A stretch of DNA of 64,000 bases from Patescibacteria group bacterium (GCA_026004435.1 BPJD01000005.1:1-64000); one strand, 5' to 3'; counted from the stretch's first letter, positions 32,335 to 41,661 are shown. Notes: generated by a model not told the origin, from the sequence alone. A program made the numbers and translations.

Positions 32335-32677
32335 CAGGCATTGATGGGAATGACTTAGCTCTTTTGCAAATCGGAGAGTGGAGCCATCCGTTAACTGGCA
32401 AGAAAGTGCAGATAACTATGCATTGTCCCCTGTTTATGCTTAAATAAACAGGACTCTGCCCCAGAGACTCCGGTTAGTCTGGGGTTAGGGTTAAACCATC
32501 CGGAGGCAGCCTTAAGTAAGGTTGGCTGTTTTCCTTAAAGGCTGTATTTTTAAAACAGTGTTAAAGGATTAAGGCTTGCTTGTTGGTCTTAATCTTTTTT
32601 TTAAAACAAGCTAGTCTCTCCAGAAAAGATTTGCTAAAGAGCCTTCTCAGACCCGGGTTCAAGTCCCGGCACCTCCA
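32327..32677 (+). ncRNA. ssrA: Transfer-messenger RNA (tmRNA, ssrA)
   Basis: The 5' end GGGGGTG (32327-32333) pairs with CACCTCC (32670-32676) to form a tRNA-like acceptor stem, discriminator A at 32677. A T-arm CCCGGGTTCAAGTCCCGG lies just upstream. The tag reading frame starts at GCA (32408-32410): ADNYALSPVYA, stop TAA at 32441-32443. The stop codon sits in the loop of the hairpin CCTGTTTA (32429-32436) / TAAACAGG (32445-32452), as in typical tmRNAs. CCA is not encoded. The RNA overlaps smpB at its 5' end and the antisense HAD-like gene at its 3' end (44 bp). Confidence 0.93.
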
Positions 32678-33344
32678 CAAGAGTCTTAAGATAATTTAGA
32701 ATCTCTCTTAAACTGAAGAATGGCTTAATGCCTGTTTGTTCAACTACTTTGTTGTCTGCTGGTTTGTTCTCCAGATAATCTTGATTATGTCTGCCAAAAC
32801 AATGCCAGATACAGTAGAGTTTTAACTTATGCTTGGCTGTTTTCTTTTTTATTGTTTGCAGAACTTTTAGTTTGTCGTCTATAACAATTAAGCTCTGTTG
32901 TTGAAAACCATATTGCTTTATTATCTGGATTATTTTTTCAGCTTTATTTTTTTTAATAATAGCTTTTAGATTGTTTAGGCCTAGCTGTTTTTGCAGTTTT
33001 TTTATTTTTTCCTGTTGAATATTTTTGTTGCCATCAGTAAAGATATAAAATTTTAGTTCTCTGCCAATTAAAAAACGCAGCAGTTCTTGGCTGTGTGGTA
33101 TTAAATTTATAGTTGTTATTATCGAAATAACCCTAGCTTTAGATAATCCTTGTTTCTTTAAAGCTGGAGTCAGTTGTTTTAAAACAAAGTTAATATTTGC
33201 ATAGCCAAAGATTGATTTTGAGTCTTGATATATTTTTAAAAAATCTTCAAGCAAACCAGATTTGTCTAATACACGATACAGCCTTTTAAGATTTTTGTCT
33301 GTATTCAAAATTGTATTGTCTAAGTCTAGCAGTACAACTGTCAT
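32634..33344 (-). CDS. HAD-superfamily hydrolase-like protein with a tail read from antisense tmRNA
   Basis: 236 residues. The N-terminal motif VLLDLDNTILNTD is the DxDxT phosphatase loop of HAD enzymes; FYIFTDGNKN (motif II, Thr/Asp) and IVIDDKLKVLQTI (motif IV) follow. Substrate unknown. The final 14 residues, VEVPGLEPGSEKAL, are encoded exactly across the reverse complement of the tmRNA 3' end (32634-32677). Such an EVPGLEPG tail is the familiar antisense reading of a tRNA T-arm, so the natural protein very probably ended near ILNYLKTL and lost its stop codon. A 9-bp perfect hairpin (33345-33366) precedes the ATG and may be an operator. Confidence 0.72.
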   Translation of the reverse strand: MTVVLLDLDNTILNTDKNLKRLYRVLDKSGLLEDFLKIYQDSKSIFGYANINFVLKQLTPALKKQGLSKARVISIITTINLIPHSQELLRFLIGRELKFYIFTDGNKNIQQEKIKKLQKQLGLNNLKAIIKKNKAEKIIQIIKQYGFQQQSLIVIDDKLKVLQTIKKKTAKHKLKLYCIWHCFGRHNQDYLENKPADNKVVEQTGIKPFFSLREILNYLKTLVEVPGLEPGSEKAL

Positions 33345-33569
33345 TAATTAATTTTATAATTAATTATGTGCAAATTTCTTGCCTTTTATGTCAATTAATA
33401 TCAGATGTAGTTTTAAAGTCTTATTTCTTATAGCAAGGTGAGATGTTTCTTAATACTATTATGTTTGATCTTGTGGTTATTGCCAAATAACTTTATCTTT
33501 TGTTTTCTAATGGTGCTTTTAGTAATTAACAGTTGTCAGGTAGTTTAAATCTTTCTGTTTAGATTTTGG

Positions 33570-33575
33570 TAAAAT
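33570..33575 (+). promoter_or_regulatory. -10 box of the PIG-V-like gene promoter (leaderless type)
   Basis: TAAAAT at 33570-33575, followed by 6 nt and the ATG at 33582. The rest of the 33345-33581 interval has no other recognisable element except the hairpin at 33345-33366. Confidence 0.5.
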
Positions 33576-33581
33576 CAGGTT

Positions 33582-34709
33582 ATGAAAAATGTTTTGGTTG
33601 CAGCAATATTAATCTGGCTGGCAACAATAGTTTTAGTTGTCTTTGTCTCAGGGTTTTTTCCAGCCAAGTATTTTTTCCCCTACAGAGATGTTTTGCTGTC
33701 TTATGTTGCTCCTAATTGGTCTGGGTTTGGTAATTTTGATGGAGTCCATTATCTTATGATTGCCAAAGAAGGCTATAAAGGTTATCAACAGGCTTTTTTC
33801 CCTTTGTATCCCCTTTTGATAAAGTTAACTGCTTTTTTGTTTGGCGGCAATTATTTTATCTCTGGTTTGGTTCTTTCTTGGTTGAGTTATTTTTTAGGAG
33901 TTATAATCTGGTTTAAGGTATTTCAAAAATTAGGTCTGTCTCAAGCTAAAGCTAAAAGAACAGTTGCATTGTGGCTGGTGTTTCCTACTAGTTATTATTT
34001 TTTATCTATTTATACAGAGAGTTTGTTTTTTTTGCTTTTAGGGCTTTGTTTGTATTTGTTGTTAACTGGTAGGTTTTGGCAGTTGTTTGTATCTGAAGTT
34101 TTGCTTTCTTTAGCAAGAGTTGTTGGTGTGTTTTTCCCTATTATTGTTTTTTTTAATTCTAAGTTAGATTGGAAGAAAAAAATTTTTCTTTCATTAGGTT
34201 CTGTTTTAGGAGTCGGGCTTTACAGTTTTTATCTGGTTAAGGAGACAGGTGATCCATTTTATTTTGTGACAGCTCAAAAGTTTTTTAATAATAGGCAGGT
34301 TGATTCTTGGGTGTTTTTGCCTCAAGTATACTATCGCTACCTTAAGATCTTTACTACAGCTGATTTTAGTTTTGCTTATTTTGTAGCAGTTCTAGAGTGC
34401 TTGTTTTTTAGCTTAGCTTTTTTTGTTTTGGTGTTTTACGGAATTAAGAAGCGTTTTTATTATTTTTATAAAGATTTTTCAGTTGAAAAAGGCTTGTTTT
34501 ATTATTCTTTTTTTGTTTTGCTTTTGCCTACCTTAACTGGTTCTTTTTATTCAGTGCCAAGATTTGTTTTGTTGATTCCATCATTTATGATTTATTTAGC
34601 TGATCTGTTATCTAAAAACTCCTTTGTTTTTAAGTTGGCAGTTGTTTTGTTTTTAATTCTTTATGCTTTGCTAACTATAGCTTTTGCCAATGGTTATTTT
34701 GTTGCTTAA
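33582..34709 (+). CDS. Polytopic mannosyltransferase-like protein (PIG-V family)
   Basis: 375 residues, around nine membrane helices. The motif NFDGVHYLMIAKEGYKGYQQAFFPLYPLLIKL near residue 60 is the Asp-containing first-loop signature of the PIG-V/GPI mannosyltransferase II family, whose bacterial members use polyprenyl-phosphate mannose. A role in mannosylating lipids or surface polymers is likely; the donor is inferred from the family. It precedes the PBP2 gene by 5 bp, so the two are probably cotranscribed. Confidence 0.82.
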   Translation: MKNVLVAAILIWLATIVLVVFVSGFFPAKYFFPYRDVLLSYVAPNWSGFGNFDGVHYLMIAKEGYKGYQQAFFPLYPLLIKLTAFLFGGNYFISGLVLSWLSYFLGVIIWFKVFQKLGLSQAKAKRTVALWLVFPTSYYFLSIYTESLFFLLLGLCLYLLLTGRFWQLFVSEVLLSLARVVGVFFPIIVFFNSKLDWKKKIFLSLGSVLGVGLYSFYLVKETGDPFYFVTAQKFFNNRQVDSWVFLPQVYYRYLKIFTTADFSFAYFVAVLECLFFSLAFFVLVFYGIKKRFYYFYKDFSVEKGLFYYSFFVLLLPTLTGSFYSVPRFVLLIPSFMIYLADLLSKNSFVFKLAVVLFLILYALLTIAFANGYFVA

Positions 34710-34714
34710 AGTCT

Positions 34715-36376
34715 ATGTTTAGAAGGTCCAGACAAAAAAAATTAAAAACAGATTTAAGGTTTTACTCAGTTGCTGATTATGCTGGTTTGGTTGGTGTTGT
34801 TTTGTTTTTGTCTGGTTTGTTTTTTGTTTTTTCTGTATTTATTGTTAGGCTTTTTAATTTAACAGTTGTTAAGGGTGAGTACTACAGTAAGTTGTCTGAA
34901 GAAAACAGAATCAGACAGATTGATATTTACGCTTTAAGAGGCACAATATTTGATAGAAAAAATTTTGCTGTTACTAAATCTTTCTCTGATGATACTGATG
35001 AGTCTGATAAGATTTTAGCTTCAAACAGGAGTTATTTGTTTACATCAGCCGGGCATTTGGTTGGTTATGTTGGTCTGCCGTCTGAGTCTGATTTTGCTGA
35101 GAACAGCTGTCCTATTTTGTTGGGTTCTAAACAGCTGGTTGGAAAAATGGGAGTTGAAAAGTTGTTTGACTGCGTTTTAAGAGGCAGGAATGGTAAAAAA
35201 TTAATAGAGGTTAATTCTTTAGAGCAGTCTCAAAAGGTTTTAGCTGTTGAAAAACCGCAAAATGGTTATGATCTTAGGTTGGCTGTAGATATAACTTTAC
35301 AGAATAAAGTTTTTGAGTTTATCTCAACAGATGAGTTTTATAAAAATAAAAAGATTGCTGTAGTTGGCTTAAAACCAAATACAGGAGAGATTTTACTTTA
35401 TCTGTCTTATCCTGCTTTTGATCCTAATGCCTTTGTAATCAATGAAAATGATTTGATTAATTTTTATCTTACAGATGAGTCAAAGCCAATGCTTGATCGG
35501 GTTGCTAATGCAGTGTATCCTCCGGGTTCTGTTTTCAAAATGCTGGTTTCTTATGCAGCTTTGCAGGAAAAGGTTGTTGATAAAGAGACGCAGATTGAAG
35601 ATACTGGTTTTGTTCAGTTAGGTCCTAGGAAGTATACAAACTGGTTGTTTACTAAATATGGCAGAACAGATGGTTTAGTCAATATTGTTAAGGCTCTTCA
35701 GAGATCTAATGATATTTATTATTATAAGGTTGGCGAGCTATTAGGCTGGCAGACTATTAGAAAGTATGGTCTCTTGTTTGGTTTAGGAAAGGTCTCTGGT
35801 TTTGGTTTGCCTGAGTCTCAGGGTCTGTTGCCTTCTGATTTTTGGAAAAGAGAGGTTGTTAAGGAGCGCTGGTTTACTGGTGATACCTATAATCTTTCAA
35901 TTGGACAAGGTTATTTGTTGACAACTCCTCTGCAGATTGCAAATTATGTTAATGTGTTTGCCAGCAATGGAAAGTACTGTAAACCGCTTTTGCTAAAGGC
36001 TGATCAGTCTTTAGCTGAGTACCCAGCTTGGGTAAAACAGATTCTTAGCGAGTATGCTGTTTTAGATTGCAGGTTAGTTGCTGACAACAAGCAGAATCTT
36101 GATATAGTAATTGAAGGAATGGTTAGGGCTTGTCAGCCGGGAGGAACAGGTGTGCCTTTTTTTAATTATCCAATTTCTGTAGCCTGTAAAACTGGATCAG
36201 CTCAAAGTTTTACTGGTCAGTTGGCTCATTCTTGGTTTGTTGTGTTTGCTCCGGTTGATAAACCTGAGATATTATTGACGGTTTTAGTGGAAAAATCTGG
36301 TGAAGGCTCAGAGGTAGCTGCTCCTCTAGCTAAAAAAATTTTGGATTACTACTTTGGTTTTGAAGACAGTAATTAA
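34715..36376 (+). CDS. mrdA: Penicillin-binding protein 2 (transpeptidase)
   Basis: 553 residues. N-terminal membrane helix (residues ~25-50), a pedestal region (IRQIDIYALRGTIFDRKN near residue 65), and a transpeptidase domain with the three active-site motifs: SVFKML (SxxK) near residue 270, SND (SxN) in RSNDIYYYKVG near 330, and KTGSAQS near residue 490. It cross-links peptidoglycan for rod-shape elongation. It is compact compared with E. coli PBP2 (633). The final 4 bp overlap the convergent oxidoreductase gene so that the two stop codons share TTAA. Confidence 0.92.
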   Translation: MFRRSRQKKLKTDLRFYSVADYAGLVGVVLFLSGLFFVFSVFIVRLFNLTVVKGEYYSKLSEENRIRQIDIYALRGTIFDRKNFAVTKSFSDDTDESDKILASNRSYLFTSAGHLVGYVGLPSESDFAENSCPILLGSKQLVGKMGVEKLFDCVLRGRNGKKLIEVNSLEQSQKVLAVEKPQNGYDLRLAVDITLQNKVFEFISTDEFYKNKKIAVVGLKPNTGEILLYLSYPAFDPNAFVINENDLINFYLTDESKPMLDRVANAVYPPGSVFKMLVSYAALQEKVVDKETQIEDTGFVQLGPRKYTNWLFTKYGRTDGLVNIVKALQRSNDIYYYKVGELLGWQTIRKYGLLFGLGKVSGFGLPESQGLLPSDFWKREVVKERWFTGDTYNLSIGQGYLLTTPLQIANYVNVFASNGKYCKPLLLKADQSLAEYPAWVKQILSEYAVLDCRLVADNKQNLDIVIEGMVRACQPGGTGVPFFNYPISVACKTGSAQSFTGQLAHSWFVVFAPVDKPEILLTVLVEKSGEGSEVAAPLAKKILDYYFGFEDSN

Positions 36377-37077
36377 AACTTTTCAAAATAAACCTGTTGC
36401 GGGTTTGCTCCTAAACTAATCAGCAGATTTTTGATTTCTTCTGTCATATCTCTATTGCCGCAGATGTAAAAATCAGTTGTGTTAGAGATTAAACTGGATT
36501 TATTCAAGTTAATAAAGTCCTGCAGATGGCCTTTAAAACAAACCGGGTCTTGGGGTTCTTCTCTTGATAGACAGATGTTATAGGAAAAGTTGCTGTGATT
36601 TTTCTGCCAGTTTTTGTACTCGTCTATTAAGTATAAAGACTCAGTTGTTCTCATTCCCCAGATAAGTTTTAATTCTTCTTTGGGGTTTTTGGGAAGGTAT
36701 GATGCCAGCATAGATCTTATAGGAGCAATACCGGTGCCTGTTGCCAAGAATATTTTATTGTTATTGTTTTTTCTTAAGACAAAATGACCTGCAGGCCCGC
36801 TTATGTTGAATCTTTGGTTAATCTTTGCCTTTTGGAAAAACTCAGATCCTATGCCTCCTGGTACGATTTGTATGATTAACTCAATCTGTCTTTGATTTGT
36901 TTCTGGTGAGGCAATTGAGTATAGCCTTTTAAACAACTGATTGTTTTTTTCAATGTCAACTATTATATACTGTCCTGCAGTAAAGTTGAGGTTGTCTGCT
37001 AGATCTAGCCTGACTAAAATAGTATCATTGTTTAATTGTTGTTTGTGGGTAATTTCAGCTTGTGTTTTAATCAGCAT
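36373..37077 (-). CDS. Ferredoxin-NADP reductase-like FAD/NAD(P)-binding oxidoreductase
   Basis: 234 residues. RLYSIAS near residue 55 (FAD-binding RxYS), GPAGHFVL, FLATGTGIAPIRSMLASYL near residue 110 (NAD-binding GTGIAP) and the end FYICGNRDMTEEIKN ... VYFEKF (C-terminal aromatic) are the classic landmarks. It moves electrons between NAD(P)H and a partner protein not encoded next to it. It precedes the small membrane protein gene at 37085 by 7 bp on the same strand, i.e. lies downstream of it. Confidence 0.9.
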   Translation of the reverse strand: MLIKTQAEITHKQQLNNDTILVRLDLADNLNFTAGQYIIVDIEKNNQLFKRLYSIASPETNQRQIELIIQIVPGGIGSEFFQKAKINQRFNISGPAGHFVLRKNNNNKIFLATGTGIAPIRSMLASYLPKNPKEELKLIWGMRTTESLYLIDEYKNWQKNHSNFSYNICLSREEPQDPVCFKGHLQDFINLNKSSLISNTTDFYICGNRDMTEEIKNLLISLGANPQQVYFEKF

Positions 37078-37084
37078 AAGCGAT

Positions 37085-37516
37085 TTAGTTGTCTGATAAA
37101 ATTTTTAGATTATACATTATTCTCCAATCAAAAGGTGACTGAGTTAAAAGTTCCTGATATTTTTGCTTGAGTAAATTTTTTTCATTGTTAAAAGCTTGAA
37201 TCTCTTGTTTGGTTTTTTTTGTCAGACAACAGTTGTCGATTAACTGCTTAAGCCTTTTGTTGTTTTTTGTTAGATTAATGTAAATTTCTCCTGATAAGTC
37301 TCTATTAAGTATTTTGTAAATAATTTTGTTTGTCTGCGAATAAATTATATTTGCTGTTGTGATTGCAAACAATGTTGTCAGAAGTATGATCCTGACTGCT
37401 TTTGTGAGTTTTGTCTTAATTTGTTTTTTTCTTTCTGCTTTTATTTTGTCTTTAATCAGGTTTTTAAGTTTAAGTTTAATATCATTTGTCTGGTCTTTTT
37501 TAGCTTTAAAAAACAT
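37085..37516 (-). CDS. Small membrane-anchored protein, unknown function
   Basis: 143 residues: a very basic N-terminal 45 (KKDQTNDIKLKLKNLIKDKI), a membrane helix at ~46-65 (IILLTTLFAITTANIIYS) and a Lys-rich coiled part ending QELLTQSPFDWRIMYNLKIL, similar in style to TPR-like tails. Not recognised. It is first in a two-gene operon with the oxidoreductase; a TATAAT box at 37524-37529 (minus strand) lies 7 nt before its ATG. The divergent VirD4-like gene starts 55 bp away. Confidence 0.65.
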   Translation of the reverse strand: MFFKAKKDQTNDIKLKLKNLIKDKIKAERKKQIKTKLTKAVRIILLTTLFAITTANIIYSQTNKIIYKILNRDLSGEIYINLTKNNKRLKQLIDNCCLTKKTKQEIQAFNNEKNLLKQKYQELLTQSPFDWRIMYNLKILSDN

Positions 37517-37523
37517 TATAATT

Positions 37524-37529
37524 ATTATA
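37524..37529 (-). promoter_or_regulatory. -10 box of the small membrane protein promoter (leaderless type)
   Basis: Minus strand: TATAAT followed by 7 nt and the ATG at 37516. Confidence 0.5.
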
Positions 37530-37571
37530 TCATTGATAATAAGTCTTAAATTGATTTAAGGTTAATATAAT

Positions 37572-39920
37572 ATGGAGACTGCAGTAATTATAGATCAAAT
37601 CTTCTTTGTTGTCATTTCATTTATTTTAATGGTTATCTCTGCTTTATTTGCCAGTCTGTTTGTGTATTTTTTAATAATTCTGATTAAGATGAAAAAATCA
37701 GAGGAAAAATCATTGCAGATGGTAACTCTTGAGGTTAAGGTGCCTAAAGACAATGAGATTAAGATCGATTCAGCTGTTCAGATGGTTGCTTCTTTTTCAT
37801 CCTTAAAGAAACCTGAAGGTTTTTTTGGTTTTTTGGATATTGGTGATGTAGTTTGTTTTGAGATTGTAGGAAAAGAAGCAGATATTCGCTTTTATGTTTC
37901 AGCTCCAAATAACAAAATAGATTTTGTTGAGAAGGCTATTTATGCTTATTATCCAACAGCAGATATTAAAAGAGTTCAGGAGCCAAATATTTTTACCCAA
38001 GAGGGTCATGTTGAGTTTGGAGCTTTAGTTTTAAAGAAGGAACCTTTTAAGCCTCTTAAAACATTTAAAGAGCTTTCTGCTGATTCTTTATCATCGATTA
38101 CCTCATCTTTGTCTAAAATGAAGGCTGGAGAGGGTGGTATTATTCAGTTATTGATTAGACCTACAACATCAAATACTGCCAGTCAAGGAAAAAATTATAT
38201 TGCCAAGGTAAAGAAAAGAGAGTCAGACCCTGAAAAAGCTACTTACAAGGAAGGACAAAAACCTCTTGATAAAATTGATGAAAAATGTTCACAGCCTTTG
38301 TTTGATGTTTGTATTAGGTTTGTTGTAAACTCTCCAGAAAAAGAACTAACAAAACTTCATATTGAAAATATAAAGTCAGCCTTTAATCAGTTTAACTCAG
38401 ATCTAAACTCTTTTACTTCTGCCAAAATCAGATTCAAAAGTGCATTTATGATTAACTTTATTTATAAGTTTTTTCCAATCCTAGAATTGTTTGGCACCAA
38501 AAGCATCTCTGTGTTGTCTGCAGAAGAGGTGGCTGGCATCTTTCATTTTCCTAATAAAACTGTTGAGACGCCGTATATTAACTGGCTTAAAGCAAAATCA
38601 GCTCCTGTTTCTCCTGATGTGCCTACTAAAGGAGGTACTTTTTTAGGTTATGGTTATTACAGAGGGATAAAAAGACCTGTATGTCTTTATGATGAAGACC
38701 GTAGAAGGCATGTTTATATTATTGGTAAAACAGGTGTTGGTAAATCAGTACTGCTGCATGATATGGCAAGGCAGGATATTCAAAAAGGTTATGGTGTCTG
38801 TGTCATTGATCCGCACGGAGATCTGGTTGAGGATCTGCTTAAGTATATTCCTCCTGATAGAGCTGAGGATGTGATCTATTTTGACCCATCAGATACAGAA
38901 AGGCCTATGGGGCTAAACCTTATGGAGGCTCATACCGAAGAACAAAAGCACTTTATGACAACAGCAATCATTAACTTGATGTACAAACTCTATGATCCTC
39001 AAAGAACAGGTATTATAGGTCCTAGATTTGAGCATGCTGTGCGTAATGCAATGTTGACTGCTATGGCAGATGAAGGCTCAACTTTTGTTGAGATAGTCAG
39101 GGTCTTAACTGATGATTCTTATGTTAAAAGACTATTGCCCAAGGTTAAGGATCCTGTTGTTAAGCGTTACTGGACAGACCAGATAGCAAAAACCTCTGAC
39201 TTTCACAAATCAGAGGTTTTGGATTATATTGTTTCCAAATTCGGCCGTTTTATAACAAATACTATGATGCGAAACATTATAGGTCAATCAAAGTCTGCTT
39301 TTGATTTTCGCAAGGTTATGGATGAGGGAAAGATTTTATTGGTTAATTTGTCAAAGGGTAGACTGGGTGAGGAAAACTCAAATTTTTTGGGATTAGTTTT
39401 AATCCCTAAAATACTTGTGGCTGCAATGTCAAGACAGGAGATTCCAGAGGAGGAAAGACGGGACTTTTTTTTGTATGTTGATGAGTTTCAAAACTTTGCT
39501 ACACAAGACTTTTCAACAATAATGTCAGAGGCTAGAAAGTATAAGTTGAACCTTACTGTGGCTAACCAATTTATTGGTCAGATTGAGGAAGAGGTTAAAA
39601 ACGCAGTGTTTGGCAATGTTGGAACTATTATTTCTTTTAGAGTAGGCGTTACTGATGCTAATTATCTTCAGAGAGAGTTTCAGCCTATTTTTAATGAAGC
39701 GGACTTAATTAATGTAGAAAGATTTCATGCTTATGTAAAAACAATTGTTAATAATGAGCCAGTACCTCCATTTTCTCTTGATTTAACTAAAGATATAAAG
39801 GAGTATAAAAAAATGGAGAATAAGGAGTTGGCTAAAAATATTATTGAGCTTTCAAGATTAAGGTATGGTGTGCCTAGACGGGTTGTTGAACAGGAAATTG
39901 TCACAAGAGCTCGGCTTTAA
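37572..39920 (+). CDS. VirD4/TraG-type coupling ATPase of a type IV secretion system
   Basis: 782 residues. Residues ~12-36 are a membrane helix. After a ~330-residue N-terminal domain the ATPase starts: HVYIIGKTGVGKSVLLHDMA (Walker A), GYGVCVIDPHGDLVEDLLKYI, then DFFLYVDEFQNFAT (Walker B), with a conserved ARKYKLNLTVANQF. This class of hexameric ATPase selects DNA or protein substrates and passes them to the secretion channel. Other parts of the system (VirB6-like at 44837, PrgI at 53475, VirB4 at 54963) are scattered over the next 19 kb, so it probably belongs to the same apparatus. Confidence 0.9.
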   Translation: METAVIIDQIFFVVISFILMVISALFASLFVYFLIILIKMKKSEEKSLQMVTLEVKVPKDNEIKIDSAVQMVASFSSLKKPEGFFGFLDIGDVVCFEIVGKEADIRFYVSAPNNKIDFVEKAIYAYYPTADIKRVQEPNIFTQEGHVEFGALVLKKEPFKPLKTFKELSADSLSSITSSLSKMKAGEGGIIQLLIRPTTSNTASQGKNYIAKVKKRESDPEKATYKEGQKPLDKIDEKCSQPLFDVCIRFVVNSPEKELTKLHIENIKSAFNQFNSDLNSFTSAKIRFKSAFMINFIYKFFPILELFGTKSISVLSAEEVAGIFHFPNKTVETPYINWLKAKSAPVSPDVPTKGGTFLGYGYYRGIKRPVCLYDEDRRRHVYIIGKTGVGKSVLLHDMARQDIQKGYGVCVIDPHGDLVEDLLKYIPPDRAEDVIYFDPSDTERPMGLNLMEAHTEEQKHFMTTAIINLMYKLYDPQRTGIIGPRFEHAVRNAMLTAMADEGSTFVEIVRVLTDDSYVKRLLPKVKDPVVKRYWTDQIAKTSDFHKSEVLDYIVSKFGRFITNTMMRNIIGQSKSAFDFRKVMDEGKILLVNLSKGRLGEENSNFLGLVLIPKILVAAMSRQEIPEEERRDFFLYVDEFQNFATQDFSTIMSEARKYKLNLTVANQFIGQIEEEVKNAVFGNVGTIISFRVGVTDANYLQREFQPIFNEADLINVERFHAYVKTIVNNEPVPPFSLDLTKDIKEYKKMENKELAKNIIELSRLRYGVPRRVVEQEIVTRARL

Positions 39921-39921
39921 T

Positions 39922-40614
39922 TTATTTGCCTATAAGCGAGAAAAAATAAACATTTTTTACTTTATTTTTAATTAATGTTTTGCAGCTAGAGAGCATAGTA
40001 TGGCCGCTGGTTAGAATGTCGTCTATTAGCAAAATATTGTCTGGTAATTTTTTGGTAGTTGGTTTAAAGGCGTCTTTTACATTGTGGTATCTTTGGCTTT
40101 TGGTGTTCATATAAGATTGAGGCTTGCTGTACTTGACTCTAATAAGGCCATTGATTTTATCAATGTTGTATGGTTTAACTAAGTTGTCATAGATTAGCTC
40201 TGATTGGTTGAAGCCGCGTTCTTTTAATCTTTGAGGATGCAGAGGCATTGGCTGAGCCGCAGTATTTTTGGGCAGAAGTTTTATAAAGACCTCAAGTTCT
40301 TTTGAGTAATACAGTTTTGTTAGATTAAGAAACTCCAATAGAACTGAGTATGCGCTTCTGAACTTGATCTCTTTGACTACCTTGCTGGTTAAGTTATTGT
40401 ATTTAAACAATGAGAAAACCAATCTTGGTCTATATGGTCTTTGACATTTGAAGCAGGTTAAACCTAAAAACGAATTTTGTTTGCAAAAAAAACAGCGTTG
40501 CTGTTTTACTTGAATAATTGACTCAAAACACTGTTGACAGATATAGCCTTTTGGTTTTTTGCAGTTTAGGCAGAATTTAGGAAAGAATAAAGCTGTTAAA
40601 AACTCTTTTATCAT
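39922..40614 (-). CDS. comF: ComF-family phosphoribosyltransferase-like protein
   Basis: 230 residues. A four-Cys zinc finger at the N-terminus (FCLNCKKPKGYICQQCF, then CFFCKQN and CFKCQRP) precedes a phosphoribosyltransferase-like domain ending in ILLIDDILTSGHTMLSSCKTLI (PRPP-binding motif). ComF is needed for taking up transforming DNA in naturally competent bacteria, where it contacts the PriA helicase. It is translationally coupled to the acylphosphatase gene: the start ATG and the neighbour's stop overlap (40611-40614). Confidence 0.9.
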   Translation of the reverse strand: MIKEFLTALFFPKFCLNCKKPKGYICQQCFESIIQVKQQRCFFCKQNSFLGLTCFKCQRPYRPRLVFSLFKYNNLTSKVVKEIKFRSAYSVLLEFLNLTKLYYSKELEVFIKLLPKNTAAQPMPLHPQRLKERGFNQSELIYDNLVKPYNIDKINGLIRVKYSKPQSYMNTKSQRYHNVKDAFKPTTKKLPDNILLIDDILTSGHTMLSSCKTLIKNKVKNVYFFSLIGK

Positions 40615-40907
40615 TTGATAACAACAAAATCATTGAGAATGTTTTGTGGTTTTTCCCAAAAGGCTGATACATCTTCAACTACTGCTGTTTCCGGACCTTT
40701 TTTGACAAGTTCTAAAAACTTTTCCAAGTCTTTCTGTTTGCCTTGACAACAGATCTCAACTCCTCCGTGCGGGCCAAAGATCTCTGGTTTATCGTAGACA
40801 TTTCTAACCCAGCCTTTAATCTCAAGATTCTTTGCCTGAAGTCTGGTCCAAGCTCTAAAACCAACTCCAATTACCTGTCCTTTAACATAGATCTTCAGCT
40901 GTTTCAT
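40611..40907 (-). CDS. acyP: Acylphosphatase
   Basis: 98 residues: IYVKGQVIGVGFRAWTRLQA (the Arg and loop of the active site), then GWVRNVYDKPEIFGPHGGVEI, all family signatures. It hydrolyses acyl phosphates. Upstream of comF with a 4-bp overlap (stop TGA and start ATG as ATGA). Confidence 0.93.
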   Translation of the reverse strand: MKQLKIYVKGQVIGVGFRAWTRLQAKNLEIKGWVRNVYDKPEIFGPHGGVEICCQGKQKDLEKFLELVKKGPETAVVEDVSAFWEKPQNILNDFVVIK

Positions 40908-41061
40908 TGTTAGTAATATTTTATCATAACTTAGTTTTGTTAAAATTTTTTAAGTCTTGCAGTTGGGTTTTCTAGTAATTACCGCAGATTTACCTTAAAT
41001 TTAACGCAAAGACTAACTGAGTGTAGTTTTGTATAATTTAAGGTATAAATTGCATAATGTT

Positions 41062-41637
41062 ATGCCTAAAGAACTTGAAAATTTTTTAAAAGAAACTGAG
41101 AAGATTTTATGGGTAGGTACACCTGAGGCATATCCTTTTACAGCCAGAAGATATCTGCAGGTTTGGGTGCTTTTGGTTTTGCTTGCAATTATAAATATTT
41201 TTTTCTATATTGTGTCTTTTTATTTTTATAAATACTATTTATCAAATTTATCAGCTTCGATAGCTTATTTTACGATTTTGCTAATGTTTTTCTGTTCTTT
41301 TTTGTACCTTTCATATATAACTTTTTATATTTTGGCAAAACCTGTTGTCAGTGCTTTTTCCACAAGGTATTATCTAACAGACCAAAAGCTTATACTAGAG
41401 TATGGTTTTATTAAAAAAGGATTTAAGTTTATTGATCTTAATCAGATTACTAATGTAATTTATAAACAAACTATTTTTGATAAGATTTATAAAACTTATT
41501 CTGCTGATGTTTATGTAAACTATAAAAAAAACTCAGGAGACAGCGGCTTGTTTTTAATAGAGAATATTTTTGGTTATAAAGATGTTGTTTTACTAATCAA
41601 AAAGGCAAAAGATAAGAATCTGGGAGATTTTTTGTAA
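41062..41637 (+). CDS. bPH2-type membrane protein (YdbS-like)
   Basis: 191 residues from the ATG at 41062 (MPKELENFL); an earlier TTG at 41029 in the same frame is less likely. Residues ~30-100 hold two helix pairs, and the later part, TRYYLTDQKLILEYGFIKKGFKFIDLNQITNV, is the bacterial PH domain signature. PH-domain membrane proteins of this kind are of unknown function, often linked to membrane-protein or stress processes. The next gene follows after 24 bp. Confidence 0.8.
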   Translation: MPKELENFLKETEKILWVGTPEAYPFTARRYLQVWVLLVLLAIINIFFYIVSFYFYKYYLSNLSASIAYFTILLMFFCSFLYLSYITFYILAKPVVSAFSTRYYLTDQKLILEYGFIKKGFKFIDLNQITNVIYKQTIFDKIYKTYSADVYVNYKKNSGDSGLFLIENIFGYKDVVLLIKKAKDKNLGDFL

Positions 41638-41661
41638 ACTTATAGTTATAATTATTAAAAG

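Noticed and set aside
32634-32677. Real conserved C-terminus of the HAD-like protein
   Set aside because: The EVPGLEPG tail is exactly antisense to the tmRNA T-arm and acceptor stem.
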